DNA of 64,000 nucleotides, taken from Ferrovibrio sp. (GTDB lineage Bacteria > Pseudomonadota > Alphaproteobacteria > Ferrovibrionales > Ferrovibrionaceae). The notes under the pieces are model-generated. The model did not search any database, was not told where the DNA came from, and saw nothing but the letters and a program-made list of their open reading frames with translations. The stretch's first letter is position 1, and each line of letters starts with the position of its first letter. Location of the stretch: the NCBI RefSeq assembly GCF_017994015.1, contig NZ_JAGOLP010000019.1, forward strand, positions 1 to 64,000, read 5' to 3'. Both the position numbers and the translations under genes were made by a program. This document shows, piece by piece, positions 38,679 through 48,519 of the stretch.

Positions 38679-41600
38679 ATGGTCCTCTCAGACGTTTCGA
38701 TCAAGCGCCCGGTCTTCGCCACGGTGATGTCGCTGGTGCTGATCATTTTCGGCCTGTTTGCGCTGCGCGGCATGGCGGTGCGCGAATATCCCGATATCGA
38801 CCCGCCGGTGGTGACGGTCAACACCATCTATCGCGGCGCCTCGGCCGAGATCATCGAAAGCAAGATCACCCAGATCATCGAGGATAGTGTTGCCGGCATC
38901 GAGGGCATCCGTTCGATCACCTCGGCCAGCCGCGAGGAATCCTCCTCGGTCAGCGTGGAATTCAACCTCAACCGCAAAGTGGATGAAGCCGCCAATGACG
39001 TGCGCGACCGTGTCGCCCGCGTGCTGTCGCGCCTGCCGGTGGAAGCCGATGCGCCCACAGTGGTGAAAACCGAGGCCGATGCGCGGCCGATTGTCTACCT
39101 GTCGCTGACCAGCGACCGGCTCGGGTTCCTCGACCTGACCGACTATGCCGACCGCTTCCTGGTAGACCAATTCTCCATCGTCGATGGCGTGGCCAGCGTG
39201 AATATCTACGGCGCGCGCAAATATTCCATGCGGGTCTATCTCGACCGGCTGGCAATGGCGGCGCGCAACATCACCGTGCAGGATGTGGAAAGTGCCATTG
39301 CGCGGCAGAATGTGGAACTGCCCTCCGGCCGCGTGGAAAGCAGCATGCGCGAATTCACCGTGCGCGCCGAAAGCGGCCTGCGCACGCCGGAGCAGTTCCG
39401 CAATATCGTGGTGCGGCAGCAGGATGGTTATCTGGTGCGGCTCGGCGAAGTGGCCAGCGTGGAACTCGGCGCCGAGGATGAACGCACCGAGCAGCGCACC
39501 AACGGCAAATCCTCCATCGGCCTGGGCATCATCCGCCAGTCCAAGGCCAATGCGATGGAGATTTCCGATGGCGTGACCCGGGCGGTTGAGCGGGTGAAGG
39601 ATTCGCTGCCGGCCGGCGTCAACCTGGAAATCACCTACGACCAGTCGAAATTCATCAGCCAGTCGATCTACGAAGTGTTCCATGCGCTTTCGGTGGCGCT
39701 GGGCCTGGTGATCGGCGTGATCTTCCTGTTCCTGCGCTCGTGGCGCGCCACGCTGATCCCGGCGGTGGCGATTCCGGTTTCGGTGATCGGCTCGTTCATT
39801 GTGCTCGGCGCCCTGGGCTATTCGCTCAATGTGCTGACCCTGCTGGCCCTGGTGCTGGCCATCGGCCTGGTGGTGGACGACGCCATCGTGGTGCTGGAAA
39901 ACATCCATCGCCGCATCGAATCTGGCGAGCCGCCGCTGCTGGCCTCTTTACGTGGCGCGCGCCAGATCGGCTTTGCCGTGATCGCCACCACGGTGGTGCT
40001 GATCGCGGTCTTTGTGCCGATCTCGCTGATGGAAGGCAATACCGGGCGGCTGTTCCGCGAATTCGGCATGAGCGTGGCAGCCAGCGTGCTGTTCTCGGGC
40101 TTTGTCGCCCTGACACTGACGCCGATGATGTGCTCCAAACTGCTGCAGGAACATTCCGACGATAGCTGGTTCTACCGCGTGACGGAGAAATTCTTCGTCG
40201 GCATGACCAATGGCTATAACTGGATGCTGAAGGCAGCGCTCGGTGCGCCGATGGTGGTGCTGGCTTTGGGCCTGCTGGTGTCGCTGGCGGCCTATCTGAT
40301 GTTCCTGGCGCTGCCGCGTGAATTTGCGCCGACGGAAGACCGCGGCGTGTTCTTTGTCTCGGTGACCGGGCCGGAAGGTTCCAGCTTCGACTACACCAAG
40401 CGCAATGTGGTGCAAGTGGAAAAAACCTTGCAGCCGTTGCTCGATTCCGGCGACGTAACCCGCATCCTGGCCAATGTGGCGCCCAATTGGGGCGGCCGCC
40501 CGGCGCCGGTGAATACCGGCTTTGTGGTGGTGCGCCTGAAGGATTGGGGCGACCGCGAGCGCAAGCAGCAGGATCTGGTGAAGGACGTGTTCCCCAAATT
40601 GCTGGCTCAGACCGGCGTGCGCGCCTTTGCCATCAATCCGCCCAGCCTGGGCCTGCCCGGCGGCCAGGCCCCGGTGCAATTCATCCTCGGCGGCCCAACC
40701 TATCCGGTGCTGGATGAGTGGGCCGACAAGATCATCGAACGCGCGGCGCAGAATCCGCGCCTGCTGAATGTGAACAAAAGCTACCTGCCAAGCCGGCCGG
40801 AATTGCGCGTGGATATCGACCGCAACCGCGCCGCCGATCTGGGTGTGCCGATTGAAACCATCGGCCGCACGCTGGAAACCATGCTCGGCTCACGCGAGGT
40901 GACCAACTTCCAGCGCGAGGGCAAACAATATAAGGTGCTGGTGCAGGCGCGGCCGAATGACCGCGTGACGCCCAATGACCTCAACAACATCTATGTGCGC
41001 ACTGCCAACGGCACCCTGATCCCGTTGCAGAATCTGGTGACGATCAAGGAAGGCGCCAGCGCCCGCGAACTGAACCGCACCGACCGGCTGCGCTCGGTCA
41101 CCATCGCCGCCTCCCTGGCGCCGGATTACACATTGGGTGAAGCCCTCACCTTCCTGGAGGATGCCGCTGCCCAGGTGCTGCCGCCCGAAGCGCGCATTTC
41201 CTATGGCGGCCAGAGCCGCGAATTCAAGGATTCCTCGGCGGCGATCTACCTGACTTTCGGCCTTGCCCTGCTGATCGTGTTCCTGGTGCTGGCGGCGCAG
41301 TTTGAAAGCTGGATTCACCCCACCATCATCATCTTCTCGGTGCCGCTGGCGATCACCGGCGCGCTTGGCGCCTTGCTGGCTTCCGGCATCTCGCTGAATG
41401 TGTATAGCCAGATCGGCATCATCATGCTGATCGGCCTGATTGCCAAAAACGCCATCCTGATCGTGGAATTCGCCAATCAATTGCGCGACGAGGGCCGCGA
41501 TGTGTACGAAGCCGTGCGCGAGGCATCGGTGGTGCGGCTGCGGCCGATCCTGATGACAACCATCGCCACCATCTTCGGCGCCGTGCCGCTGGCCTATGCC

Positions 41601-41813
41601 CATGGCGCCGGTGCCGAAAGCCGCCAGGCCCTGGGCTGGGTGATTGTGGGCGGCATGAGCTTCGCCACCCTGCTCAGTCTGTTTGTGGTGCCGGCGTTGT
41701 ATCTGCTGCTGGCGCGCTTCACCAAGCCCGCCGGCTTCATCGCCCGCAAACTATCTGATATGGAAAGGAAGCGGCCCGATCTGGAGGCCGGCAAGGCGGA
41801 GGCGGCTGAGTGA
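38679..41813 (+). CDS. RND-family efflux transporter permease (AcrB/HAE1-like)
   Basis: A 1044-residue resistance-nodulation-division pump. The start SDVSIKRPVFATVMSLVLIIFGLFAL is typical. Twelve membrane segments flank two large periplasmic loops (about 30-335 and 560-865). The proton-relay acids lie in LAIGLVVDDAIVVLENIHR, and the second-half RND motif is GLIAKNAILIVEFANQLRDEG in parts. It exports hydrophobic or amphiphilic compounds; specificity is unknown. The last codons overlap the GTG start of the Hpt gene (GTGA), which suggests the phosphotransfer protein is made with the pump. Confidence 0.95.
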   Translation: MVLSDVSIKRPVFATVMSLVLIIFGLFALRGMAVREYPDIDPPVVTVNTIYRGASAEIIESKITQIIEDSVAGIEGIRSITSASREESSSVSVEFNLNRKVDEAANDVRDRVARVLSRLPVEADAPTVVKTEADARPIVYLSLTSDRLGFLDLTDYADRFLVDQFSIVDGVASVNIYGARKYSMRVYLDRLAMAARNITVQDVESAIARQNVELPSGRVESSMREFTVRAESGLRTPEQFRNIVVRQQDGYLVRLGEVASVELGAEDERTEQRTNGKSSIGLGIIRQSKANAMEISDGVTRAVERVKDSLPAGVNLEITYDQSKFISQSIYEVFHALSVALGLVIGVIFLFLRSWRATLIPAVAIPVSVIGSFIVLGALGYSLNVLTLLALVLAIGLVVDDAIVVLENIHRRIESGEPPLLASLRGARQIGFAVIATTVVLIAVFVPISLMEGNTGRLFREFGMSVAASVLFSGFVALTLTPMMCSKLLQEHSDDSWFYRVTEKFFVGMTNGYNWMLKAALGAPMVVLALGLLVSLAAYLMFLALPREFAPTEDRGVFFVSVTGPEGSSFDYTKRNVVQVEKTLQPLLDSGDVTRILANVAPNWGGRPAPVNTGFVVVRLKDWGDRERKQQDLVKDVFPKLLAQTGVRAFAINPPSLGLPGGQAPVQFILGGPTYPVLDEWADKIIERAAQNPRLLNVNKSYLPSRPELRVDIDRNRAADLGVPIETIGRTLETMLGSREVTNFQREGKQYKVLVQARPNDRVTPNDLNNIYVRTANGTLIPLQNLVTIKEGASARELNRTDRLRSVTIAASLAPDYTLGEALTFLEDAAAQVLPPEARISYGGQSREFKDSSAAIYLTFGLALLIVFLVLAAQFESWIHPTIIIFSVPLAITGALGALLASGISLNVYSQIGIIMLIGLIAKNAILIVEFANQLRDEGRDVYEAVREASVVRLRPILMTTIATIFGAVPLAYAHGAGAESRQALGWVIVGGMSFATLLSLFVVPALYLLLARFTKPAGFIARKLSDMERKRPDLEAGKAEAAE

Positions 41814-42220
41814 GCCAGCAAGATGAATTCGCTGCAGCATTGGCGCAGGCGCAAGCTGCCGTGGCGTCGATGGCAGACCAGTATATTGGCTGGGTGACTG
41901 CCGATCTGGAGCGGCTGGACAAGGCCGTGGCCGGCATCGATGCGACCAATCCGGCGCCCGGGCTGAACGCAGCCTATGGCGTGGCGCATGACATCAAGGG
42001 CCAGGGCGCCACATTTGGTTATCGCCTGGTGACGGATATCGGCGCCCTGCTCTGCCGCTATTTGCAGGAAGCAGCCAAGGCCAATGCTTATGAGCCGGCA
42101 GTGATCGAAGCCTTCCAGCAGGCGCTAACCACCGTGGTGGAAAACCGCGTGCAGGGTGATGCCGGCGAATTGGGCCAGGAAATCCTCGCCAGCCTGCAAG
42201 CCGCCGCCAAGCTGGCCTGA
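41810..42220 (+). CDS. Stand-alone histidine phosphotransfer (Hpt) protein
   Basis: A 136-residue all-helical protein. The motif VAHDIKGQGATFGY matches the Hpt consensus, with the phospho-acceptor at His60. It starts at a GTG that overlaps the RND permease stop by 4 nt. It converges on the gene for a degenerate receiver, stops 3 bp apart. Being coupled to an efflux pump gene is unusual for an Hpt protein; it may simply be transcribed along. Partner kinase and regulator are unknown. Confidence 0.82.
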   Translation: MSQQDEFAAALAQAQAAVASMADQYIGWVTADLERLDKAVAGIDATNPAPGLNAAYGVAHDIKGQGATFGYRLVTDIGALLCRYLQEAAKANAYEPAVIEAFQQALTTVVENRVQGDAGELGQEILASLQAAAKLA

Positions 42221-42223
42221 GCG

Positions 42224-42718
42224 TTATTTCCTGTCGCTCTGGCGCCGAAACGGCCCGGCATAATCCGGCCGCGGCTGGCGCCGTCGATCCGGGCCGAAAT
42301 AACTCGCCACGCGGATAAATTTGCGCGGCGTCTCTATCACTTCCAGCAATTTGCGGCGCAGGGATTGCGGTGCCAGCGGCGGCACCAGAATGCCATGCAC
42401 GCCGGCATCCAGCGCCGCCCGGGCGCGTTCGCGGGTCAGCGCCGCGATCACCGCCAGGCAGGGCAGGAACGGATTGGGCGAGGCAGCATCGCGCCGCAGC
42501 CGCTGCAACAAATCGGCGCCACGCCCTGCATCATCCCAACGTAGCAGCAGTGCATCCGCCGCACCCGCGCCGCCCAGCAGGGGCCACACCTTGGCCGGCT
42601 CGGCCAGCACGGTCAGGGTTTTAACCCCGGCGGCCAGGCCAAGCTGGCGCCAGAGCGGCGCCGCGCCCGGCTCGGCATCGAGCACCACCAGGCAAATACG
42701 GGCAAGATCAAACGGCAT
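42224..42718 (-). CDS. Degenerate (pseudo-) receiver domain protein
   Basis: A 164-residue CheY-like protein whose active site is not conserved. In the third-strand segment DALLLRWDD the phosphorylated Asp position aligns with Arg60, and the conserved Lys-Pro near the end is replaced in ILVPPLAP. The fold otherwise follows receiver periodicity (LARICLVVLDAEPG at the start, AALDAGVHGILV later). The basic tail contains FGPDRRRQPRPDY, a motif I associate with small alphaproteobacterial receiver proteins. Phosphorylation is unlikely, so a binding or decoy role is plausible. It diverges from hemA. Confidence 0.7.
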   Translation of the reverse strand: MPFDLARICLVVLDAEPGAAPLWRQLGLAAGVKTLTVLAEPAKVWPLLGGAGAADALLLRWDDAGRGADLLQRLRRDAASPNPFLPCLAVIAALTRERARAALDAGVHGILVPPLAPQSLRRKLLEVIETPRKFIRVASYFGPDRRRQPRPDYAGPFRRQSDRK

Positions 42719-42845
42719 CGCAGCAGTTTACCACAGCCCTGCGGCGCCCAACACCGTTGACACAAGTGTGAAAGCCCCTGCGACGATCCGCCCCGCAAGA
42801 CCCCCTAGTCAGGCCGGCCTGTTGGCCGCTAAGATGGCAACCACC

Positions 42846-42863
42846 AGCAATTCAAGCAATTCA
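42846..42863. repeat. Tandem 9-bp repeat upstream of hemA
   Basis: AGCAATTCA occurs twice in direct tandem (42846-42854, 42855-42863), about 50 bp before the hemA start. It may be a regulator site or a replication-slippage duplication. A TTGACA at 42757-42762 lies further upstream but lacks a matching -10. Confidence 0.4.
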
Positions 42864-42915
42864 AGGCCTTGGCCGCCAAGACGGCGATAACCCGGGCCAC
42901 CGGGAGTATTGCCCC

Positions 42916-44130
42916 ATGGATTACGAAGCCGAATTCGGCCGTGCCGTCGATGCGCTCCGCGCCGAGAAGCGCTATCGCGTGTTCACCGAACTGGCGCGTC
43001 AGGCCGGCACTTTCCCGGTGGCCGAGAATTATTCCGGCATTGGCCCCGAGCGCATCACCATCTGGTGCTCCAACGATTATCTTGGCATGGGCCAGCATCC
43101 GGTAGTGACCGAAGCGATGATTGATGCGGTGCGGCGCTATGGCGCCGGCGCCGGCGGCACGCGCAACATCTCGGGTAACCACCACGCCATTGTTGATCTG
43201 GAAAACGAGCTGGCCGACCTGCATGGCATGGCTGCGGCGCTGGCTTTCGGCTCCGGCTATGTCGCCAACCAGGCCACGCTTTCCACCCTGGGCAAGCTGC
43301 TGCCCGGCTGCATCATCCTGTCGGATGCCGATAACCACAATTCGATGATCGAAGGCATCCGCCAGAGCGGCTGCGAGCGCAAAATCTGGCGCCATAACGA
43401 TGTGGCGCATCTGGAGGAATTGCTGCGCGCCCTGCCGCTCGACCGGCCCAAGCTGATCGCCTTTGAGAGTGTGTATTCCATGGATGGCGATATCGCGCCG
43501 ATCCACACCATCTGCGACCTGGCCGACAAATACGGCGCCATGACCTATCTGGATGAAGTGCATGCCGTGGGGCTTTATGGCGATCATGGCGGCGGCGTGG
43601 CCGAGCGCGACGGCGCCATGCAGCGGCTGACCGTGATCCAGGGCACCTTGGGCAAGGCTTTTGGCGTGGTGGGCGGCTATATCGCCGGCTCACGCAATCT
43701 GGTGGATGCGATCCGCTCCTATGCCGCCGGCTTCATTTTCACCACCACCATGCCGCCGGCCGTGGCCGCCGCCGCCGCCGCCAGCGTGCGCTATCTCAAG
43801 CAGAGCCAGGTGGAACGCGCCCGGCATCAGGAACGCGCCGCCAGCCTGCGCCGCCTGCTGCTGAATAGCGGCCTGCCGGTGCTGGTCAACAAAAGCCATA
43901 TCGTGCCGGTGATGGTGGGCGATCCGGCCTTGTGCAAACAGGCCAGCGACCTGCTGCTCAGCGACCACGGCATCTACATCCAGCCGATCAACTATCCCAC
44001 CGTGCCGCGCGGCACCGAGCGGCTGCGCATCACCCCCACCCCGGTGCATAGCGACGCGATGATGCAGGAACTGGCGCATGCCCTGCTCAGCGTGTGGGAA
44101 AAACTCGGCCTGCGCCGCCAAGCGGCCTGA
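42916..44130 (+). CDS. hemA: 5-aminolevulinate synthase
   Basis: A 404-residue PLP enzyme joining glycine and succinyl-CoA to give 5-aminolevulinate, the alphaproteobacterial route into tetrapyrroles. The Schiff-base lysine is Lys247 in [13 protein letters not shown]. Glycine-rich and cofactor motifs include [21 protein letters not shown] in parts, [16 protein letters not shown], and [17 protein letters not shown] with the PLP-nitrogen Asp. The full-length match starts at ATG 42916. It lies alone between divergent and convergent neighbours. A chlorite-dismutase-family haem protein and HemW are encoded nearby. Confidence 0.97.
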   Translation: MDYEAEFGRAVDALRAEKRYRVFTELARQAGTFPVAENYSGIGPERITIWCSNDYLGMGQHPVVTEAMIDAVRRYGAGAGGTRNISGNHHAIVDLENELADLHGMAAALAFGSGYVANQATLSTLGKLLPGCIILSDADNHNSMIEGIRQSGCERKIWRHNDVAHLEELLRALPLDRPKLIAFESVYSMDGDIAPIHTICDLADKYGAMTYLDEVHAVGLYGDHGGGVAERDGAMQRLTVIQGTLGKAFGVVGGYIAGSRNLVDAIRSYAAGFIFTTTMPPAVAAAAAASVRYLKQSQVERARHQERAASLRRLLLNSGLPVLVNKSHIVPVMVGDPALCKQASDLLLSDHGIYIQPINYPTVPRGTERLRITPTPVHSDAMMQELAHALLSVWEKLGLRRQAA

Positions 44131-44273
44131 GCGTTTTTAGCTTGCCTGCTGTATAAATCCGGCAGCAACAGCCTTGCGCATACGATCATTCCTGGTCAGG
44201 ATCAACAACCTGCGGGGCGTGCCACATCGGCCTGGAACCGCGACAGATTGTTGTCTGGTTAGGCTTGGGGGCT

Positions 44274-44780
44274 ATGGTATCTCGCGTTTTCAAGTCACTG
44301 CCTGATTTCGGCTTTTCTGCCGCCGATGCCCAGCAAATGGCGCAACGGCTGCGCTATTCGCATATTGTGTTCATTGCCGGCCCGCCGGGCGGCGGCAAGA
44401 CCGCCTGCGCCACCATGCTGGGCTGGTTTCTGTTTCAGGGCGTGAAGCGGCCATTCCGTGCCGATGGTGCGCAATTGACCAATGAGGGCGTGCGCGATGC
44501 GGCGCGTCAGGGCACCCATGGCATCTTTTTCAACGAAGTGGCGACCCAGGCCGATCTGACCAAGGTGGTATATGCCGCCGATTGCCGCATGGTGTCGCTG
44601 GCCACCAGCGTGATCGCGGAATCAAAAGTGCCGCAGATTTTCCAGATTCTGAATTTCTTCAACCCCACCGTGGCGGCGCGCAAGGATATCATCATCCTGG
44701 GGGTTGAGCCCGATCCCGATGCGCCGGAAGAGCGTTTCAAGATCGATTGCAAATTCCCCGCAACGCCGATTCCGGCCTAA
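44274..44780 (+). CDS. Compact PilT/GspE-like P-loop NTPase, orphan
   Basis: A 168-residue protein with a Walker A motif AGPPGGGKTAC near residue 40. Its downstream pattern resembles the core of secretion/twitching ATPases: an EGVRDAARQGTHGIFFNEV segment in the place of the PilT Walker B (ALRxDPDxIxxGExRD) and a VYAADCRMVSLATSV segment in the place of the ATLHT region. The usual N-terminal PAS-like domain and the C-terminal helical domain of PilT are absent. No pilus or secretion genes are near. It could be a minimal family member or a decayed remnant. Its stop abuts the convergent gene with zero spacing. Confidence 0.6.
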   Translation: MVSRVFKSLPDFGFSAADAQQMAQRLRYSHIVFIAGPPGGGKTACATMLGWFLFQGVKRPFRADGAQLTNEGVRDAARQGTHGIFFNEVATQADLTKVVYAADCRMVSLATSVIAESKVPQIFQILNFFNPTVAARKDIIILGVEPDPDAPEERFKIDCKFPATPIPA

Positions 44781-45392
44781 TCAATAGCGGCTCAGGCGGA
44801 TATCCACTTCGCGGTCGATATAACGCCATTCCGGGGTCTGGCGCAGGCGCTGCAACATGGCGTCAAACGCCGTCTCATGCTCAGGCGCAAATTCAAACCA
44901 GGTCAGGAAATCAAACGGCTCGGCCAGTTCGCGGCTGTGATGCAGGCGTCGCGCCACGGCCGGCAGGTAATCCATGCCGATGGCAATATGGCGCGATTGT
45001 TCTTCAAAAATCGCCCGGCGCTCATCCTGCGCCATGGCCCACCAGCTTTCGGTCTTGCGGATCGGGATCAGTGCGGCGCGGCTGGCTTCCGGCCGGCGCA
45101 GGCCCTGCTGCCGTGCCGCCAAGCCATTCAGTTCGGCGCGCTGTGTGTAGCGCGGATTACTGATGACGCCGCGCAAGGCCCAGCTCGCCGCCAGCACCGG
45201 CTTGGGGCTTGCCGCTTCCACCACACGCAGGCGTTCGGCAGGCTCCAGTCCTTCGCCGCACAGGGCGTCGATCCGGTCGATACGCCACGGGCCTTCCGGG
45301 CCGGCGGCAAAGGTGACATGCAGAGGGGCTGGCACAGGAAAAGTATGCCGGGCCGCATTTTGCGACGCAACAGAAATTCTATTGCGACGCAA
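44781..45392 (-). CDS. Chlorite dismutase family haem protein (short, dimeric type)
   Basis: A protein of up to 203 residues of the Cld family. The block ESWWAMAQDERRAIF then RHIAIGMDYLPAVARRLHHS contains His135 and Arg148, 13 residues apart. This equals the spacing of proximal haem His and distal catalytic Arg in short dimeric chlorite dismutases. The C-terminal EPFDFLTWFEFAPEHE and EWRYIDREVDIRL also fit. I see no (per)chlorate reductase genes, so detoxification or another haem role is open. Starts are uncertain: TTG 45392 (overlapping the L,D-transpeptidase gene by 14 nt) or GTG 45335. Confidence 0.8.
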   Translation of the reverse strand: MRRNRISVASQNAARHTFPVPAPLHVTFAAGPEGPWRIDRIDALCGEGLEPAERLRVVEAASPKPVLAASWALRGVISNPRYTQRAELNGLAARQQGLRRPEASRAALIPIRKTESWWAMAQDERRAIFEEQSRHIAIGMDYLPAVARRLHHSRELAEPFDFLTWFEFAPEHETAFDAMLQRLRQTPEWRYIDREVDIRLSRY

Positions 45393-45906
45393 TAATCAGG
45401 GCGGTATCGGCTTCGATGCGGCCCAGCAGGGTCAGCAGATCGGGCAAGGCCAGCGCCACGCAGCCTTCCGTGGGGCTGAAATCCGGCCGCGCCACATGCA
45501 GGAAAATCGCGCTGCCCAGGCCCGGCACCGGCGGATCGTCATTATGCCCCAGCACCACGATCAGGTCGTAGACATGATCCTCGCGCCACAGTTTTTCATG
45601 GCTGGCGGCAAATGGCAGCCGCACCGGGCGGTTATAGGCCGGATCGGCCGGATCGTCGCACCAGCCCATGCCGGTATCCAGCGGCACCAGCGGCAGGGCG
45701 CAACGCGGCGGCGGCACGCGGTCCTGCCGGATGAAGGCCAGCCGCAACGGCCAGCGCCCCAGCGGCGTGGCGCCATCGCCCTCGCGTTTATCCGCTGCCG
45801 GCTTGCAGCCGCCCTTGCCCAAAGCACAGCGCACGCGCCAGCCATCATGGTCCAGCCAGCCGGCGCGGCCCGTCTCAATATCGGGTGTCACAATGATGTC
45901 GCTCAT
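45379..45906 (-). CDS. L,D-transpeptidase family (YkuD domain) protein
   Basis: A 175-residue protein covering a compact YkuD domain. The catalytic signature is FLHVARPDFSPTEGCVAL, with His137 and catalytic Cys149. Such enzymes crosslink peptidoglycan or attach proteins to it from the periplasm. I see no clear signal peptide at the chosen start, as in the related single-domain cytosol-annotated group, so localisation is open. It overlaps hemW by 4 nt (ATGA) upstream and the Cld-family gene downstream. Confidence 0.87.
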   Translation of the reverse strand: MSDIIVTPDIETGRAGWLDHDGWRVRCALGKGGCKPAADKREGDGATPLGRWPLRLAFIRQDRVPPPRCALPLVPLDTGMGWCDDPADPAYNRPVRLPFAASHEKLWREDHVYDLIVVLGHNDDPPVPGLGSAIFLHVARPDFSPTEGCVALALPDLLTLLGRIEADTALIIASQ

Positions 45907-47111
45907 GCCAGCAACCGCGCCAGCAGGCCATCCAGCACCGCGCGGCCCTCGGCTGTCGCCACCAGCCGCGCTGCATCGCGCCGCAGCAGCCCGGCCTGTT
46001 CCAGCGGCTGGCTGCGTGCCGGCGGCACCAGATCATCCAGCCCCAGGCCGCAGGCGGCGCGCAGATTGGCGTCGTAGATGCCTTCCGTAAGCCGCAAGCC
46101 CATCATCAGCGCTTCCTCGGCCCGCTCATGCAGTGGCACCGGCAGCATCGCCTCGCGGCCATGGCCGGTGGCCGCCACCTGCTCCAGCCAGGCTTCCGGC
46201 TTGCGCCGCGCCTGGGTGGCAAACCAGGCGCCATCGCCATCCTGGCAGCGGCCATGCGCGCCCGGGCCGATGCCGATATAGCTGCCGCTGCGCCAGTAAA
46301 CCAGATTATGCCGGCTTTCGCCGCCAAGCCTACCATGCTGGGCGGGCCGGGCATGATTGGAAATCTCATAGGCCGGCAGGCCGGCAGCCTGCATCACATC
46401 CTGCGTCAGATCATAGAGCGCCGCCTGCTCGTCCGCCGGCATCGGCAGCAATGCGCCGCGCGCCACGGCGCCGGCAAAGCCGGTATTCGGCTCGATGGTC
46501 AGGGTATAGAGCGACAGATGATCGCCGGCCAGTTCAAGCGCCGCGCCAAGCTCATCGCGCCAGGCCGTGGCGGTCTGTTCCGGCCGGGCGTAGATCAGGT
46601 CAAAGGAATACCGCGGCACGGCAGCCCGCGCCGCCAGGATGGCGCGGCGCGCCTCGCCGGCATCATGGGCGCGGCCGAGAAAACGCAGCACATCGGCATC
46701 AAAACTCTGCACGCCGATCGACAGGCGATTGACCCCGGCAGCCGCAAAGCCGGCGAATTTCGCGGCTTCGGCGGAATTCGGATTGGCTTCCAGCGTGATC
46801 TCGATATCCGGGGCAAAGCCCCAAAGCCGCTCAGCTTCCGCCAGCAGGGCGGCCACGGTTTCAGGCGGCATCAAGGATGGTGTGCCGCCGCCGAAAAACA
46901 CCGAAGTGAGCTTTTCGCCCTGGCCGAAGCCAGCCTCGGCATAGCTTGCCAGTTCACGCAACAACGCAACGCGCCATTGCGCCGCATCCACCTGCTGGCG
47001 CACATGCGAATTGAAATCGCAATACGGGCATTTCGAAACACAGAACGGCCAATGCACATAAAGGCCGAAGCCGCGCCGGGGAATAACCAAAGTGTCAGCC
47101 GAAACAGGCAT
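45903..47111 (-). CDS. hemW: Radical SAM haem chaperone HemW
   Basis: A 402-residue radical SAM protein formerly annotated as oxygen-independent coproporphyrinogen oxidase-like. The N-terminus has [21 protein letters not shown] with the CxxxCxxC cluster motif, followed by [28 protein letters not shown] and the later ISNHARP and GIGPGAHGR blocks. HemW lacks the extra N-terminal residues of true HemN and delivers haem to target enzymes. The start overlaps rdgB by 17 nt and the stop overlaps the next gene by 4 nt, showing an operon. Confidence 0.93.
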   Translation of the reverse strand: MPVSADTLVIPRRGFGLYVHWPFCVSKCPYCDFNSHVRQQVDAAQWRVALLRELASYAEAGFGQGEKLTSVFFGGGTPSLMPPETVAALLAEAERLWGFAPDIEITLEANPNSAEAAKFAGFAAAGVNRLSIGVQSFDADVLRFLGRAHDAGEARRAILAARAAVPRYSFDLIYARPEQTATAWRDELGAALELAGDHLSLYTLTIEPNTGFAGAVARGALLPMPADEQAALYDLTQDVMQAAGLPAYEISNHARPAQHGRLGGESRHNLVYWRSGSYIGIGPGAHGRCQDGDGAWFATQARRKPEAWLEQVAATGHGREAMLPVPLHERAEEALMMGLRLTEGIYDANLRAACGLGLDDLVPPARSQPLEQAGLLRRDAARLVATAEGRAVLDGLLARLLA

Positions 47112-47700
47112 CGATCAAGTGGCGGAAAGCCATGGCGCGATGGCTGATGGCATGTTTGGCCGCCGGCTCCATTTCGCCGAAACTCAAATCCTGGCCATCG
47201 GCGATGAACATCGGATCGTAACCAAAGCCCTTGTCGCCACGCGGCGGCCAGACCAGACGGCCGGGCAGGATACCCTGGAAAGTTTCCACATGCCCATCCG
47301 GCCAGGCCAGGCTGAGCGCACAGACAAACTGCGCCTTCACCGTGCCGCTGATGCCAGTAGCCTGCACGGCATCCCACACTTTGCGCATCGCCAGGGCAAA
47401 ATCCTTTTCCGGCCCGGCCCAGCGCGCCGAATAGATCCCGGGATCGCCGCCCAGGCAATCCACGCTCATGCCGGAATCATCGGCCAAAGCCGGCAGATTG
47501 GCGCCGGTGGCCGAGGCCAGCGCCTTCAATTCCGCATTGGCGATGAAGGTGCTGCCGGTTTCTTCCGGCTCTGGCAGGCCAAGCGCGCCGGCCGAAACGG
47601 TTTCAACATGAAAGGGCGCCAGCAGGTCAGCGATTTCGCGCAGCTTGCCCTTGTTATGGCTGGCAATCACCAGCCGGCCGCCCTGGAAACGCCGCGCCAT
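47095..47700 (-). CDS. rdgB: Non-canonical purine NTP pyrophosphatase RdgB
   Basis: A 201-residue house-cleaning pyrophosphatase for ITP, dITP and XTP. The N-terminal [12 protein letters not shown], the [26 protein letters not shown] region in parts, and the C-terminal [10 protein letters not shown] motif are all intact. It lies 2 bp after rph, an arrangement conserved in many proteobacteria. Confidence 0.96.
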   Translation of the reverse strand: MARRFQGGRLVIASHNKGKLREIADLLAPFHVETVSAGALGLPEPEETGSTFIANAELKALASATGANLPALADDSGMSVDCLGGDPGIYSARWAGPEKDFALAMRKVWDAVQATGISGTVKAQFVCALSLAWPDGHVETFQGILPGRLVWPPRGDKGFGYDPMFIADGQDLSFGEMEPAAKHAISHRAMAFRHLIDACFG

Positions 47701-47702
47701 GG

Positions 47703-48419
47703 TTACTTGCCAATCGCCTGGCGCTGCAACACCAGCAATTCGCCAACGCCCTTCTTGGCCAGCCGCAGCATCGACAGGAACATATCTTCCGGGAAAGCCT
47801 GCTTTTCAGCGGTGCCCTGGATTTCGACGATATTGCCGGTATCGGTCAGCACAAAATTGGCATCGGCCTCGGCGCCGCTATCCTCGATGTAATCCACATC
47901 CAGCACCGGCACGCCCTGCACCAGACCGCAGCTTACCGCCGCCACCTGGCCGGTGAGCGGGATCGCCGGGATCGCCCCGGCCTTGACCAGCTTGTCAAAA
48001 GCCAGATACAGCGCCACCCAGCTGCCGGTGATGGCCGCCGTGCGGGTGCCGCCATCGGCCTGCAACACATCGCAATCCAGCCGGATCTGGCGCTCGCCGA
48101 AGCCATCCAGCTTGGTGACGGCGCGCAAGCTGCGGCCCACCAGGCGCTGGATTTCCTGGGTGCGACCGGATTGTTTGCCCTTGGCCGCCTCGCGCTCGGT
48201 GCGGCTATGGGTGGAACGCGGCAGCATGCCGTATTCCGCCGTCACCCAGCCACGGCCGGTATTACGCAGGAAGGGCGGCACACGTTCTTCCACCGTGGCG
48301 GCGCAGAGCACATGGGTTTCACCGAATTTCACCAGGCAGGAGCCTTCGGCATATTTGGCAAAACCCGGTTCCAGCCGGACAGGCCGCAATTGATCGGGGG
48401 TGCGGCCGCTCGGGCGCAT
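47703..48419 (-). CDS. rph: Ribonuclease PH
   Basis: A 238-residue phosphorolytic 3'-5' exoribonuclease that trims tRNA 3' ends. Typical segments are [50 protein letters not shown] and [16 protein letters not shown]. The start is ATG 48419 with an AAGGAG seven nt upstream; the frame stays open further upstream without similarity. It is the first gene of rph-rdgB-hemW-L,D-transpeptidase-Cld and diverges from the zinc receptor gene. Confidence 0.96.
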   Translation of the reverse strand: MRPSGRTPDQLRPVRLEPGFAKYAEGSCLVKFGETHVLCAATVEERVPPFLRNTGRGWVTAEYGMLPRSTHSRTEREAAKGKQSGRTQEIQRLVGRSLRAVTKLDGFGERQIRLDCDVLQADGGTRTAAITGSWVALYLAFDKLVKAGAIPAIPLTGQVAAVSCGLVQGVPVLDVDYIEDSGAEADANFVLTDTGNIVEIQGTAEKQAFPEDMFLSMLRLAKKGVGELLVLQRQAIGK

Positions 48420-48519
48420 GGGCGAACTCCTTGGCTGGATAGGATGATCACAGGTTCTAGTGGACCCCCCGGTCAGGGGCAAGCCTTGTTGCGGCGCCAG
48501 CCCTTGCCAGCCCTCATAA

